A stretch of 46,445 nt of DNA, from positions 1 through 46,445 of the forward strand of contig CALGQU010000101.1 of assembly GCA_937959125.1 (NCBI GenBank). The letters are read 5' to 3'. Source of the DNA: an uncultured Croceitalea sp. (GTDB lineage Bacteria > Bacteroidota > Bacteroidia > Flavobacteriales > Flavobacteriaceae). The translations under genes and the position numbers were made by a program. The notes under the pieces are model-generated. The model was not told the DNA's origin and searched no databases. It saw only the letters and a program-made list of their open reading frames with translations. Positions 9,328 through 18,877 of this stretch are shown in pieces (position 1 is the first letter of the stretch; every line of letters begins with the position of its first letter).

Positions 9328-10662
9328 TTATAATTTTTGGATTGCCCTTTTAAATTGATTGCCCCGGTCTTCATAATTCTCAAACAAATCGAAACTTGCG
9401 CATGCCGGTGAAAGTAAGACCGTATCTCCACGTGTTGCCATTTTATAGGCCATTTTTACCGCTTCTTCCATGGACATCGTTTGTTCCATAATATCCACCA
9501 CGTTTCCAAAAGTTTCCATCAACTTGGTATTGTCCACGCCTAAGCAAATGATCGCTTTTACTTTTTCCCGTACCAAAGGCATAAGTTCCGCATAATCGTT
9601 TCCTTTATCCACGCCACCTACGATCCAAACAATTGGCTTTTTAATGCCCTCCAAAGCATAATACGCTGCATTGATATTGGTTGCCTTGGAATCGTTGATG
9701 TATTGGACATGGTTTATTTTCAAAACCTTTTCCAAGCGATGCGGAACTCCATGAAAGGATTGGATACTTTGAAGAATGGTCTCCTTCCTTACGTTGACCA
9801 ATTGCGATGCCAAGCTTGCAGCCATAGCATTCTTTACGTTATGTTGGCCCTCTAGGGTTAAAAAATCTGTACTCATTTTCAAAGTTTTATGTTCTAATTG
9901 TATTCTAATTGTCTTTTTATCTAACCATGCACCGTATTCTTGCTTGTTCCGCAGCGAGAACGGTACTAGTTTGGATTGAACGGGATGCTTTTTTAACCAC
10001 TCTATAATCACTTCATCATCCGCATCATAAATCAAATAATCCCTGCTGTCTTGATTCATGGCTATCCTAAATTTGGAGGCGATATAGTTCTCAAATTCAT
10101 ATCCGTAGCGGTCCAAATGGTCCGGTGTGATATTCGTTATTATGGCCACCTTAGGCTTAAAATCCACAATACCGTCCAACTGAAAGCTGCTTATCTCCAG
10201 CACATAGTGGTCGTACGCTTCTTCTGCTACCATTTTAGCATAGCTATCGCCAATATTCCCCGCCATACCCGTATTGGGCAAATCGCCTTTTAGCAAATGG
10301 TGCGTAAGCATGGTGGTGGTCGTTTTTCCATTGCTGCCCGTAATTCCAATTATAGTAGCATCCGTATAGCCTGATGCAAACTCAATCTCGGACAGCACCG
10401 GAATCCCAACCGCTACCAATTGCTTTACCAAAGGCACCGTATCCGGTATGCCCGGGCTTTTCATAACCACATCGGCATTTAAGACCTTTGCCTCCGTATG
10501 TTGGTTTTCTTCCCAATCAATCCCAATATGCTCAAGAACTTTTTTATAGTCTTCTTTAATTTTTCCTTTATCGGAAACAAAAACATCATATCCTTTTTGC
10601 TTCCCTAAAATGGCTGTTCCCACGCCACTTTCGCCACCTCCAAGAATGACCAACCGTTGCAT
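9328..10662 (-). CDS. murD: UDP-N-acetylmuramoylalanine--D-glutamate ligase
   Basis: Cytosolic Mur ligase that adds D-glutamate to UDP-MurNAc-L-Ala. The N-terminal domain opens with ILGGGESGVGTA. The P-loop ITGSNGKTTTT is at residues 107-117. The central-domain segments ISSFQLD and TPDHLDRYG and the C-terminal NDSKATN and GGVDKG motifs are all present. At 444 residues it is full length. mraY ends its frame one base upstream and ftsW follows after 3 bases. Confidence 0.97.
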   Translation of the reverse strand: MQRLVILGGGESGVGTAILGKQKGYDVFVSDKGKIKEDYKKVLEHIGIDWEENQHTEAKVLNADVVMKSPGIPDTVPLVKQLVAVGIPVLSEIEFASGYTDATIIGITGSNGKTTTTMLTHHLLKGDLPNTGMAGNIGDSYAKMVAEEAYDHYVLEISSFQLDGIVDFKPKVAIITNITPDHLDRYGYEFENYIASKFRIAMNQDSRDYLIYDADDEVIIEWLKKHPVQSKLVPFSLRNKQEYGAWLDKKTIRIQLEHKTLKMSTDFLTLEGQHNVKNAMAASLASQLVNVRKETILQSIQSFHGVPHRLEKVLKINHVQYINDSKATNINAAYYALEGIKKPIVWIVGGVDKGNDYAELMPLVREKVKAIICLGVDNTKLMETFGNVVDIMEQTMSMEEAVKMAYKMATRGDTVLLSPACASFDLFENYEDRGNQFKRAIQKL

Positions 10663-10663
10663 G

Positions 10664-11884
10664 CTAACGTATTTTTAAGGTCACTATACTCACAATGGCC
10701 AACAGAATCCCTATGATCCAAAAGCGGGTCACTATCTTACTTTCATGATATAGTTTCTTTTGATAATGGTGATGTAAAGGCGCCATCAAAAAAATCCGTT
10801 TTCCTTCGCCATACTTGCGTTTGGTGTGTTTGAAATACCCCACTTGCAGCATTACGGAAATGGACTCCGCAAAGAAAATTCCGCATAATATGGGGATCAA
10901 TAATTCTTTTCTAACGATGATGGCTATGACCGCAATGACACCGCCAATGGTCAAGCTCCCAGTATCTCCCATAAATACTTGGGCAGGAAAAGCATTATAC
11001 CATAGAAACCCTACCAAGGCACCCACAAAAGCGGCAATAAAAACCACCGATTCCCCCACCCGGGGGATATAAAAAATATCCAGATAGTCCGAGAACTGAA
11101 TGTTCCCCGAAACCCATGCAAAAATCCCAAGGGTCAATACAATAATGGCCGATGAACCTGCTGCAAGCCCATCAATACCGTCCGTTAGATTGGCACCATT
11201 GGATACTGCCGTAACGATGAGGATCACCACAGGAATGAAAATGAGCCATCCGTAATCCTTAGCCCCTTCGCCGGCCCACGCAATAAAATCTGCATAATCC
11301 AATTCGTTGTTCTTAAAGAAGGGGACATTGGTACGTAACGCTTTTTTCTCTTTTCCAATAACGCGTTCCACTTTAAAATCGTCGGTAATCCTAGTCCCAT
11401 CCTTTTCCTTCATGGTCACTTCTGGATGCATATACAGCACCACACCAACGATAAGACCCAAGACAATTTGCCCCATGACCTTAAACCTACCTTTAAGGCC
11501 TTTCTTATCCTTTTTAAAGATTTTGATATAGTCGTCTATGAAACCAATGACGCCCATCCATAACATGGTAACAATGAGGAGTACCACATAAATATTCATG
11601 ATATCCGCAAAAAGTAGTACGGGAATGAGTGTGGACAGAATAATAATGAGCCCCCCCATGGTAGGCGTTCCCGCCTTTTTTTGTTGGCCCTCCAAACCTA
11701 AATCCCTAATGCTCTCGCCAATCTGTTTGGCCTGTAGAAACAGAATGATACGTTTTCCGTATACCATGGCAATCAACAAGGACAAAAGCACGGATAACGC
11801 TGCACGAAAGGTCAAGAACTCAAAGAGTCCCGCTCCAGGCACTTGGTACTGTTGTTCTAAGTATTGAAATAAATAGTATAGCAT
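10664..11884 (-). CDS. mraY: Phospho-MurNAc-pentapeptide transferase MraY
   Basis: Polytopic inner-membrane enzyme that transfers phospho-MurNAc-pentapeptide to undecaprenyl phosphate, forming lipid I. The catalytic aspartate region [17 protein letters not shown], the [15 protein letters not shown] loop and the HHHYQK histidine motif are all present. At 406 residues it is about 45 longer than the E. coli enzyme. The extra length is a hydrophilic, charged insertion between membrane segments (roughly residues 155-205), a form seen in Bacteroidota. A 76-base gap, one of the few in the cluster, separates it from murE upstream. Confidence 0.97.
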   Translation of the reverse strand: MLYYLFQYLEQQYQVPGAGLFEFLTFRAALSVLLSLLIAMVYGKRIILFLQAKQIGESIRDLGLEGQQKKAGTPTMGGLIIILSTLIPVLLFADIMNIYVVLLIVTMLWMGVIGFIDDYIKIFKKDKKGLKGRFKVMGQIVLGLIVGVVLYMHPEVTMKEKDGTRITDDFKVERVIGKEKKALRTNVPFFKNNELDYADFIAWAGEGAKDYGWLIFIPVVILIVTAVSNGANLTDGIDGLAAGSSAIIVLTLGIFAWVSGNIQFSDYLDIFYIPRVGESVVFIAAFVGALVGFLWYNAFPAQVFMGDTGSLTIGGVIAVIAIIVRKELLIPILCGIFFAESISVMLQVGYFKHTKRKYGEGKRIFLMAPLHHHYQKKLYHESKIVTRFWIIGILLAIVSIVTLKIR

Positions 11885-11960
11885 ACTTCTTTTCTATAGA
11901 CTTTTGCGATTACCCCATCGACGCCGTATGCGGCATCCGTTTAAGGAAATCTACACTCCG

Positions 11961-13424
11961 TTATTTTCCAATTTGTTCCAGTGCCTCTTTCACCTCCTTA
12001 AAATCATTGAAGTCCACACGTTTTCCTTTTGTTTCTTGATAGTTCTCATGGCCTTTACCGGCTACGAGGATAATATCGTTGGGGACGGCCAATTTACAGG
12101 CCGTTTTAATTGCCTGTTTTCTATTCTCTATGGAAAGCACCTTCTTTACATTCTGTGCCTCTACCCCAGCCTCCATTTCTTCAATAATAACCTCCGGTTC
12201 TTCTGACCGCGGATTATCTGACGTAAAAATGGCTTGGTTGCTCATTTCTGAAGCGATATGACCCATAACCGGACGCTTAGACTTGTCACGATCACCACCA
12301 CACCCCACTACGGTGATGACGTTTTCATTTCCAGTCCTCAATGTGTTAATTGTAGTCAACACATTTTTTAGCGCATCCGGTGTATGGGCATAATCAACTA
12401 TTGCCGTAATTTTCTTTTTCGATATAAAATATTGGAACCTACCGTCCACATTTTCCAATTCACTGGCCAACCTCAGAATCTCCAGCTTTTCCAAGCCCAA
12501 CAGATCTGCGGTGGCATAAATGGCCAAAAGGTTATAGGCATTGAAATCACCTATTAATTTGGACCACAACTCGTTATCATCAATCTTAAGGAGCTGCCCG
12601 TTAATTTGGTTTTCCAAAAGCTGTCCCCTATAATCCGCAAAGGATTTTAAGGCATAGGTATATTTTTTTGCCTTAGTGTTTTGTAGCATTACCATCCCGT
12701 TCTTATCATCCAAATTGGTCAAGGCGAAAGCGGTTTTTGACAAGCCGTCAAACAATTGTTTTTTTGTATCCCTGTATTCTGCGAACGTCTTGTGGTAATC
12801 CAGATGGTCATGGGATAGGTTGGTAAAAATGGCACCTTCAAAATGCAGGCCTTCCGTTCTTTTTTGATGGATTCCATGGGAGCTGACCTCCATAAAACAA
12901 TACTCCACCCCTTCTTGGTTCATAAGATGCAAATAGCGGTTGATCGTCATTGCATCCGGAGTGGTATGGGTGGTTTTGTACTCCACCTCGTCCACCAAGA
13001 TTTTAATGGTGGAAATCAACCCCACTTTATATCCCGCCTTTTTAAAAAGGTTATACAATAGGGAGGATACCGTAGTTTTTCCATTGGTCCCGGTAATGCC
13101 TACTAATTTTAGGTTTTTGGATGGTACCTCATAAAAGTTGGATGCCATAATAGCCAGGGCCTTATTCCCATTGTCCACTTGCAGATAGGTAACCCCATTG
13201 ATGACCAGTTCCGGCATTTCTTCACAAACAATGGCTTTTGCCCCTTGATTCACCGCATTCTTAATGTAGCGATGCCCATCCGTAATCAACCCTTTGATCG
13301 CCACAAAGACATCGTCCATACCTACTTTTCTGGAATCAAAATGAACGGAATTTACCATGACATTGGTATCCCCGTTCACTGCCGTGAGCCCTACTCCATA
13401 CAATATGTCTTTTAACAACTTCAT
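11961..13424 (-). CDS. murE: UDP-MurNAc-tripeptide ligase, meso-diaminopimelate type
   Basis: Cytosolic Mur ligase for the third stem-peptide residue. The P-loop GITGTNGKTTVS lies at residues 109-120. The substrate-specifying motif DNPR is at 403-406 (TSDNPRSEEP). In this family DNPR marks meso-diaminopimelate rather than lysine, so the wall is predicted to be of the meso-DAP type expected for a Gram-negative. Length 487 residues. The ATG overlaps the ftsI stop by 4 bases (ATGA), indicating coupling. Confidence 0.97.
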   Translation of the reverse strand: MKLLKDILYGVGLTAVNGDTNVMVNSVHFDSRKVGMDDVFVAIKGLITDGHRYIKNAVNQGAKAIVCEEMPELVINGVTYLQVDNGNKALAIMASNFYEVPSKNLKLVGITGTNGKTTVSSLLYNLFKKAGYKVGLISTIKILVDEVEYKTTHTTPDAMTINRYLHLMNQEGVEYCFMEVSSHGIHQKRTEGLHFEGAIFTNLSHDHLDYHKTFAEYRDTKKQLFDGLSKTAFALTNLDDKNGMVMLQNTKAKKYTYALKSFADYRGQLLENQINGQLLKIDDNELWSKLIGDFNAYNLLAIYATADLLGLEKLEILRLASELENVDGRFQYFISKKKITAIVDYAHTPDALKNVLTTINTLRTGNENVITVVGCGGDRDKSKRPVMGHIASEMSNQAIFTSDNPRSEEPEVIIEEMEAGVEAQNVKKVLSIENRKQAIKTACKLAVPNDIILVAGKGHENYQETKGKRVDFNDFKEVKEALEQIGK

Positions 13425-15430
13425 GATAGCTGTAGGACGATTTTATCTACTTGGTTAATTTTAGTTCCTTCTTTAACGGACTGCTTTTCCACTTTACCAT
13501 TGCCGTTCACCTCCACTTTTATTCCAAGGTTTTCCAAAATGGCAATCGCATCCATCCCACACATCCCTTTTAAATTAGGTACTGTAGGAAGTTGCTTTTG
13601 GGCTATTCCATAATACTCTTGGAAAGCCTCTTCTACTTGTTCTTTCTTTGGATGCTCCGGCACTACTTTGTCTACTACAGGTGATGTAACATGTATCTTC
13701 TCTGCCAAGGATTTGAATACCGGTCCTGCCACATCGGCACCATATATCCCAACTTCCCTATCTGGCTCATGAATCACCACGATGCAAGAGTATTTGGGAT
13801 CATCTGCCGGAAAATAGCCTGCAAAAGATGAAATGTATTGCAATTTTTCTGGGTCCTTTGTTACATAATTCTTTTGTGCGGTTCCCGTTTTTCCGGCCAT
13901 GGAAAAATTCTTGGAATACAATCCATTACCGGTACCATAGTCTTTCTTTACCACATCCTTTAATAGCTGCTGTACTTTAACCAAGGTTTCCTTTGAACAA
14001 ATGGACGGATTGATGACATCCTTGGAAAATTCCTTGATCACCTTATTCCCAACCCTAGCTTGTTTGATAAACAATGGGCGTACCATTTCGCCATCATTGG
14101 CAATGGCATTGTAGAAGGTCAATAACTGCAGGGGTGTCATGGAAACCTCATAGCCATGGGACATCCACGCCAAGGAAATTCCGGACCACCCCTTATCGCC
14201 AGGATATCGTATTACGGGGGTACCCTCTCCAATGATGGGCAAGTCCAAATCTTTGTGCAAGCCCATGTTCATAAGCCGCTTTACATAAACTTCTGGTTGC
14301 TCTTTGTAGTTTTCGTGTATCATCTTGGCAAAAGCAGTATTGGAAGACAGGGCAAACGCCTTTGCCATACTGATCTTACCATAACCGCCCCATCTGGAAT
14401 CCCTTACGGTACGGTCATAAATTTTCCAACGTCCTTTTTCCGTATCCACTACAGTATTGGTGTCCAGTACTTTGTCCTCAAGTGCGGCCACCATGGACAT
14501 TAACTTAAAGGTAGAACCAGGCTCACTGGATTCACCAACGGCATAGTTTAGACGTTCGTAATACTTACCTTCTTTGGTACGGCCTAGGTTTGAAATTGCT
14601 TTTATGGCCCCCGTCTTGGTTTCCATGACTACCACGCAACCATGATCTGCCTTATAGTATTCCAATTGCTTTAAAAGCGCATGATGTGCAATGTCTTGCA
14701 TATTGGTATTGATGGTAGTCACAATATCGCTACCGTCCTGTGGTTCCACGACATTGTCAAAACCGACCGGTTTCCATTGGCTACCGGCACTTTTCTGCTT
14801 TAGCCGTTTCCCCTCATGGCCCCTAAGATAATTCACTCCAAAAGCACCATCTAGACCAACCCTAGTGTAATGTCCTTGCTCGTCCACACGCTCATATCCA
14901 ATACTACGTGCGGCTATTTTCCCTAAAGGATAATCACGGACCACACGGTGTTTTTCAATAAACCCACCTTTATTGGGCCCTAACCTAAAAAGCGGGAACT
15001 TTCGCATTCTGGCATATTCCAAGTACTCCACATCACGGGCGATGAGCTTGTATCCATTCTTATTGGCGCGTGCTTTTCTGAGCATTTGCCTGTAGTGGGA
15101 AGAAGGCTTGTTAAAGAGAACACCCAAGGAATCACAAAGTGGCGCCATATATTTTTGCCAGTTCTCCTCTTTTACGGTATTCGCGTCAAAACGAATCTCA
15201 TATTTAGCAACGGAAGCAGCCAAAAGACTACCGTCATCGGCATAGATATTACCACGGTTAGGCTCTATGGTAAATAGCCTTTCCATTTTGCGCGTAGCGA
15301 GCTCTTTGTATTCCGTTCCTTTCACCATTTGAATATCCACCAACTTCACCACCACTCCAACAGCGAACAGAAAAAGTCCGCCTGCAATGAGGTAAAGCCT
15401 ACTCATGATATGTTTTTCGGTGATGGCCAT
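13421..15430 (-). CDS. ftsI: Penicillin-binding protein 3 / FtsI transpeptidase with PASTA domain
   Basis: Class B penicillin-binding protein that cross-links septal peptidoglycan. It has one N-terminal membrane helix (about residues 11-31), a pedestal domain and then a transpeptidase domain. The active-site serine is in STFK (306-309), the SxN motif is SSN (362-364) and the KTGT motif is at 514-517. A C-terminal PASTA domain occupies about residues 607-669; it is absent from E. coli FtsI but usual in Bacteroidota. Total length is 669. The gene shares one base with ftsL and overlaps murE by four. Confidence 0.97.
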   Translation of the reverse strand: MAITEKHIMSRLYLIAGGLFLFAVGVVVKLVDIQMVKGTEYKELATRKMERLFTIEPNRGNIYADDGSLLAASVAKYEIRFDANTVKEENWQKYMAPLCDSLGVLFNKPSSHYRQMLRKARANKNGYKLIARDVEYLEYARMRKFPLFRLGPNKGGFIEKHRVVRDYPLGKIAARSIGYERVDEQGHYTRVGLDGAFGVNYLRGHEGKRLKQKSAGSQWKPVGFDNVVEPQDGSDIVTTINTNMQDIAHHALLKQLEYYKADHGCVVVMETKTGAIKAISNLGRTKEGKYYERLNYAVGESSEPGSTFKLMSMVAALEDKVLDTNTVVDTEKGRWKIYDRTVRDSRWGGYGKISMAKAFALSSNTAFAKMIHENYKEQPEVYVKRLMNMGLHKDLDLPIIGEGTPVIRYPGDKGWSGISLAWMSHGYEVSMTPLQLLTFYNAIANDGEMVRPLFIKQARVGNKVIKEFSKDVINPSICSKETLVKVQQLLKDVVKKDYGTGNGLYSKNFSMAGKTGTAQKNYVTKDPEKLQYISSFAGYFPADDPKYSCIVVIHEPDREVGIYGADVAGPVFKSLAEKIHVTSPVVDKVVPEHPKKEQVEEAFQEYYGIAQKQLPTVPNLKGMCGMDAIAILENLGIKVEVNGNGKVEKQSVKEGTKINQVDKIVLQLS

Positions 15431-15753
15431 TAATCCCTACTCTTGATTATGATTTTTTGCGGTGGATTTTGTGATGGTTTCAGGCCTTTGTCTGCAATAG
15501 CCTGTTTTAAATTGGATTCCAATTTCAATTGCTGAAGGCTCCTCCTTGTTTCTACAAACTCACTTCGCAGCCCCCTAACCGTCTCATTAAGTTGCGCTAT
15601 TTCATGTACTTTTTTATCGGCATGGTGACTGCTAGAGATCATCATGGCCGCTAGAAATGAAGCAAAAAAGAGAAAGAGCCAATTCTTAGGGGCGTCGCCA
15701 CTCACTAAAAATTTCCCCTTTAGAATATCCAATATTCCTTTCTTCATTTTCAT
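15430..15753 (-). CDS. ftsL: FtsL-like division protein
   Basis: Small bitopic protein of 107 residues. A basic cytosolic end is followed by one membrane helix (WLFLFFASFLAAMMI) and a periplasmic coiled-coil region rich in heptad-spaced Leu/Val. This is the topology of FtsL, which forms a complex with FtsQ and FtsB to activate FtsW-FtsI. The sequence is weakly conserved; position between rsmH and ftsI supports the call. I chose ATG 15753 (MKMKKGILDIL). ATG 15747 is equally possible, and a TTG at 15774 would extend it by seven residues and abut the rsmH stop. Its stop shares a base with the ftsI start. Confidence 0.85.
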   Translation of the reverse strand: MKMKKGILDILKGKFLVSGDAPKNWLFLFFASFLAAMMISSSHHADKKVHEIAQLNETVRGLRSEFVETRRSLQQLKLESNLKQAIADKGLKPSQNPPQKIIIKSRD

Positions 15754-15774
15754 TTTCTCGTTTTTTGACCCCAA

Positions 15775-16668
15775 TCAAACTTTGGTCGCTATGCGGAGTT
15801 TGGCACTCCGAGCCCGGTTATTTTTTGCTATTTCTTCTGTTGATGGCACAATAAGTCCGCCTACTTTTTTAAAGGGAACACTAATGTTACCATAAAAATC
15901 CTTTTCTGCTTGACCTTCAAATTTACCCTCCCTAATAAAGCGTTTGACCAAACGATCTTCCAAGGAGTGGTAACTGATCACACTCAACCTACCGTCTTTT
16001 TTTATCACCTCTGCCGTTTGCACCAAAAAGGATTGCAACACCCCTATTTCATCATTCACCTCAATACGGATAGCTTGATACACTTGCGCCAAAATTTTGT
16101 TCATCTTCATTTTGGGCAGCATGGGTGCCAGTACTTTTTTTAATTCCTCCGTGGTGTTGATCGGTTGTTGCCCCCTAGCCTGCACAATGGCCTTTGCCAT
16201 AGGATAGGCGGATCGTAGCTCTCCATACTCTTTAAATATGCCCGCCAAGGCTTCAAGGCTATAATGGTTGACCACATGATGGGCAGAACGGTCGTTTTTT
16301 TTACTCATCCTCATATCCAAATCTGCATCAAACCTAGTAGAAAAACCACGTTCCGCTTGATCGAACTGATGTGAAGAAACTCCAAAATCTGCCAAGATTC
16401 CATCAACTTCCAAAATGCCATAGAACTTTAAAAACTGCCTTAAAAACCTAAAATTCTCTTGGATCAACACAAAGCGTACATCATCAATACGGTTTGCCTG
16501 TGCGTCCTCATCTTGATCAAAAGCGAATAGCTTTCCGTTAGGCCCAAGCCTTCTTAATATTTCTTTGGAATGGCCGCCACCACCAAAAGTGACATCCACA
16601 TATATTCCGTTTTCTTTAATTGACAACCCATTGACCGATTCTTGGAGCAATACCGGATTATGATACAT
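15775..16668 (-). CDS. rsmH: 16S rRNA (cytosine-1402-N4)-methyltransferase
   Basis: S-adenosylmethionine-dependent methyltransferase (formerly MraW) acting on C1402 of 16S rRNA near the P site. The opening MYHNPVLLQESV and the SAM-binding DVTFGGGGHS (residues 25-34) are typical. So are GILADFGVSSHQFD, the RGFSTRFDADLDMRMS block and the SYHSLEDRLVKRF motif near the end. At 297 residues it is complete. Its start overlaps mraZ by 11 bases, the usual second position in dcw clusters. Confidence 0.97.
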   Translation of the reverse strand: MYHNPVLLQESVNGLSIKENGIYVDVTFGGGGHSKEILRRLGPNGKLFAFDQDEDAQANRIDDVRFVLIQENFRFLRQFLKFYGILEVDGILADFGVSSHQFDQAERGFSTRFDADLDMRMSKKNDRSAHHVVNHYSLEALAGIFKEYGELRSAYPMAKAIVQARGQQPINTTEELKKVLAPMLPKMKMNKILAQVYQAIRIEVNDEIGVLQSFLVQTAEVIKKDGRLSVISYHSLEDRLVKRFIREGKFEGQAEKDFYGNISVPFKKVGGLIVPSTEEIAKNNRARSAKLRIATKV

Positions 16669-17128
16669 CCTCTTCCCTTTTGCCCAACATTACCTTATTG
16701 GCCAATTCTTTTTTACGCTCCTTGGTCGCTTCAATAGCTTTGTTATAAATATCCACGTCCCAAATCTCCAAATGCTTGCGTATTGGGGAAATCTTGACCT
16801 CTTTCTTAATATTGGCCATGGCCATAACTTCCTTAGGGATCAAGAGCCTTCCCGTATTGTCCAAATCCACTTGGCGCAAACCGGTGGTAAACATTCGGAT
16901 AAAATCATCCACCTCTTCATCATACCTGCTTTTCTGATCCAATTCGTCATTGATCTTTATCCATTCCTGCGCAGGATAAAGTTCCAAGCATTCTTTGTAA
17001 TATGATTTTTTTACATAAAACCCTTCTTTTATAACAGACTCCATCTGTTTGCGCAATGCAATAGGGAGCATAATACGCCCTTTTGCATCCGCCTTGCAGT
17101 TGAAGGTACCGAAGAAGAAGATGTTCAA
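16658..17128 (-). CDS. mraZ: Transcriptional regulator MraZ
   Basis: 156-residue protein with two SpoVT/AbrB-type half-domains, each carrying a family motif: CKADAKGRIMLP (residues 11-22) and DLDNTGRLLIP near 90-100. MraZ forms ring-shaped oligomers and binds direct repeats upstream of its own gene, repressing the dcw operon in the species studied. It is the first gene of the cluster. No ATG is available: the frame opens at TTG 17128, which gives the family-like beginning MNIFFFGTFNCKADAKGR. Candidate operators and promoter lie just upstream. Confidence 0.95.
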   Translation of the reverse strand: MNIFFFGTFNCKADAKGRIMLPIALRKQMESVIKEGFYVKKSYYKECLELYPAQEWIKINDELDQKSRYDEEVDDFIRMFTTGLRQVDLDNTGRLLIPKEVMAMANIKKEVKISPIRKHLEIWDVDIYNKAIEATKERKKELANKVMLGKREEDVS

Positions 17129-17154
17129 AATCAGTTTGTTTACTTTCTATAACT

Positions 17155-17162
17155 CAAATATA
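17155..17162 (-). promoter_or_regulatory. Candidate -7 box of the mraZ/dcw promoter
   Basis: TATATTTG on the minus strand fits the Bacteroidota -7 consensus TAnnTTTG exactly and lies 27 bases upstream of the mraZ TTG. A clear TTG-type -33 element at the usual 19-21 spacing is not obvious. Confidence 0.55.
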
Positions 17163-17171
17163 GAAATATTA

Positions 17172-17240
17172 TTACCACATTTTACCACAAAATTCAAAAT
17201 GTTAATAAAAACGTAAGATTTTTGGTCAAATTTACCACTC
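17172..17240 (-). promoter_or_regulatory. Candidate MraZ operator: phased GTGGTAA repeats
   Basis: On the minus strand GTGGTAA occurs with flanking similarity at 17172-17180 and 17182-17190, exactly 10 bp apart, and again at 17232-17240, 50 bp from the second copy. All three therefore face the same side of the helix. MraZ operators in characterised species are short GTGG/TGGG direct repeats with 10-bp periodicity just upstream of mraZ. The first two copies lie next to the -7 box, where binding would block the polymerase. Confidence 0.55.
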
Positions 17241-17356
17241 AATATCTAAATATTGGATTTCATTTCCCACTTTGCCCAAAATCTGGGTATTTTATGCAGG
17301 GATAATTATGATATGTGCAACTTGCAAGGAAAGACATTAGGATTCCATTAAATACC

Positions 17357-17364
17357 TATATTTG
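17357..17364 (+). promoter_or_regulatory. Candidate -7 box for the alpha/beta hydrolase gene
   Basis: TATATTTG, an exact fit to TAnnTTTG, ends 24 bases before the ATG at 17389. The -33 element is not clear. Confidence 0.5.
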
Positions 17365-17388
17365 CCGTTCTTGACCGAACTATCTTAA

Positions 17389-18150
17389 ATGGAAGAAATT
17401 ATAGAGGAAGGTAAATTCCGCTACATTGAAATTGGTGAGGGGAAGCCCATTATCATATTGCACGGGCTTATGGGTGGTTTAAGCAACTTTCAAGGGGTTA
17501 CCAGCTATTTTCCAAATAAGGGCTATAAAGTATTGGTGCCCGAGCTTCCCATTTACGATATGCCCATGATAAAGACTACGGTGAAGAACTTTGCTAAATT
17601 CTTGGAAAGGTTCATTGAGCATAAAGGATTGGAAGATGTTATCCTTTTAGGCAATTCCCTGGGTGGGCACATTGGCCTGTTACACACCAAGATGTTTCCA
17701 AAAATGGTCAAGGCTTTGGTCATTACCGGTAGTTCTGGCCTCTATGAGAGTGCCATGGGCGATGGCTATCCCAAACGCGGGGATTATGAATTCATTAAAA
17801 AAAAGGCCCAAGACGTTTTTTATGATCCTGCTGTTGCCACAAAAGAAATTGTGGACGAAGTTTTCGCGACCGTCAATGACCGTATGAAATTGATAAAGAC
17901 CCTTGCCATAGCAAAAAGTGCCATACGGCACAATATGGCAAAAGATTTACCAAAGATGTCAACGCCAACTTGTATCATATGGGGTGAGAATGATAACGTA
18001 ACCCCTCCTAAGGTAGCCAAAGAATTCCATGAGTTATTGCCGGATTCCGAGTTGTTTTGGATCGAAAAATGCGGCCACGCCCCAATGATGGAACATCCGG
18101 AAACCTTTAACAGCATCCTTGATGCCTGGTTGATCAAGCGTAACTTCTAA
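17389..18150 (+). CDS. Alpha/beta hydrolase
   Basis: 253-residue soluble alpha/beta-hydrolase-fold protein. The oxyanion-hole segment ILHGLMGG is at residues 24-31. The nucleophile elbow GNSLGG is at about 87-92, with Ser89. A late acidic region (GENDNVTPP) carries the likely catalytic Asp, and GHAPMMEHPE carries the catalytic His. The triad is therefore complete. Substrate is unknown; the family includes esterases, C-C hydrolases and haloperoxidase-like enzymes. It is divergent from the dcw cluster, has its own -7 box and is followed by engB on the same strand. Confidence 0.9.
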   Translation: MEEIIEEGKFRYIEIGEGKPIIILHGLMGGLSNFQGVTSYFPNKGYKVLVPELPIYDMPMIKTTVKNFAKFLERFIEHKGLEDVILLGNSLGGHIGLLHTKMFPKMVKALVITGSSGLYESAMGDGYPKRGDYEFIKKKAQDVFYDPAVATKEIVDEVFATVNDRMKLIKTLAIAKSAIRHNMAKDLPKMSTPTCIIWGENDNVTPPKVAKEFHELLPDSELFWIEKCGHAPMMEHPETFNSILDAWLIKRNF

Positions 18151-18236
18151 TTGTTATAAAGAAAAGCTCCCTTATTTGGATATCAATTTGATGCGTAGCG
18201 AGCAACTTAATGATTCCAAAGGTCAATTTCCAAGTC

Positions 18237-18845
18237 ATGAAAATAACTTCCGCAGAATTTATAATGAGCAATTCCGATGTGGACAAATGCCCTAAAGCGG
18301 CATGGCCAGAATATGCTTTTATAGGACGCTCCAATGTTGGCAAATCTTCTTTGATCAATATGTTGACCAACAAAAAGTCTTTGGCCAAGACTTCCGGTAG
18401 ACCAGGAAAAACACAATTGATAAATCACTTTAAAATAAACAACAACTGGTTTTTGGTGGATTTGCCCGGTTATGGCTATGCCCGGGTTTCCAAAAAAGAA
18501 AAAAAGACCTTTCAAAAATACATTACGGCTTATTTTGAAAAACGAAAACAATTGGTATGCGCTTTTGTATTAATAGACATTAGGCACAAACCGCAACCCG
18601 TGGACATGGATTTCATGGAGTGGTTGGGCACCAATGGCATTCCCTTTGCCATCATTTTCACCAAAGCGGATAAATTAAAGCCTGCCGCCATACAAAAACA
18701 TGTAGATGACTACCTCAATTCCCTGTTGGAAACGGCCTGGGAAGAAGCCCCCACGCATTTTGTCACCTCTTCTACAAAACGAACAGGAAAGGAAGAACTG
18801 CTATTGTTTATTGACTCGATCAATAAGCAGATGCAGCAAGTTTAA
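18237..18845 (+). CDS. engB: Ribosome-biogenesis GTPase EngB/YsxC (YihA)
   Basis: TRAFAC-class GTPase involved in 50S subunit assembly. The P-loop GRSNVGKSS is at residues 30-38. The switch II motif DLPGYGYARV and the base-specificity motif TKAD are present, as is the conserved SGRPGKTQLINHF block covering switch I. I chose ATG 18237 (MKITSAEFIMSNSDVDKCP, 202 residues), because that is where family similarity begins; an in-frame ATG at 18210 adds nine residues not typical of the family. It probably shares a transcript with the hydrolase 86 bases upstream. Confidence 0.95.
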   Translation: MKITSAEFIMSNSDVDKCPKAAWPEYAFIGRSNVGKSSLINMLTNKKSLAKTSGRPGKTQLINHFKINNNWFLVDLPGYGYARVSKKEKKTFQKYITAYFEKRKQLVCAFVLIDIRHKPQPVDMDFMEWLGTNGIPFAIIFTKADKLKPAAIQKHVDDYLNSLLETAWEEAPTHFVTSSTKRTGKEELLLFIDSINKQMQQV

Positions 18846-18877
18846 GGTAAACCTTTTACACTTTCAGTAAAAGCTTA

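Noticed and set aside
11885-11960. Gap between murE and mraY as a possible internal promoter or small gene
   Set aside because: Only 76 bases, with a minor GCCG/CGGC hairpin and no TAnnTTTG box or start codon context; not enough to call.
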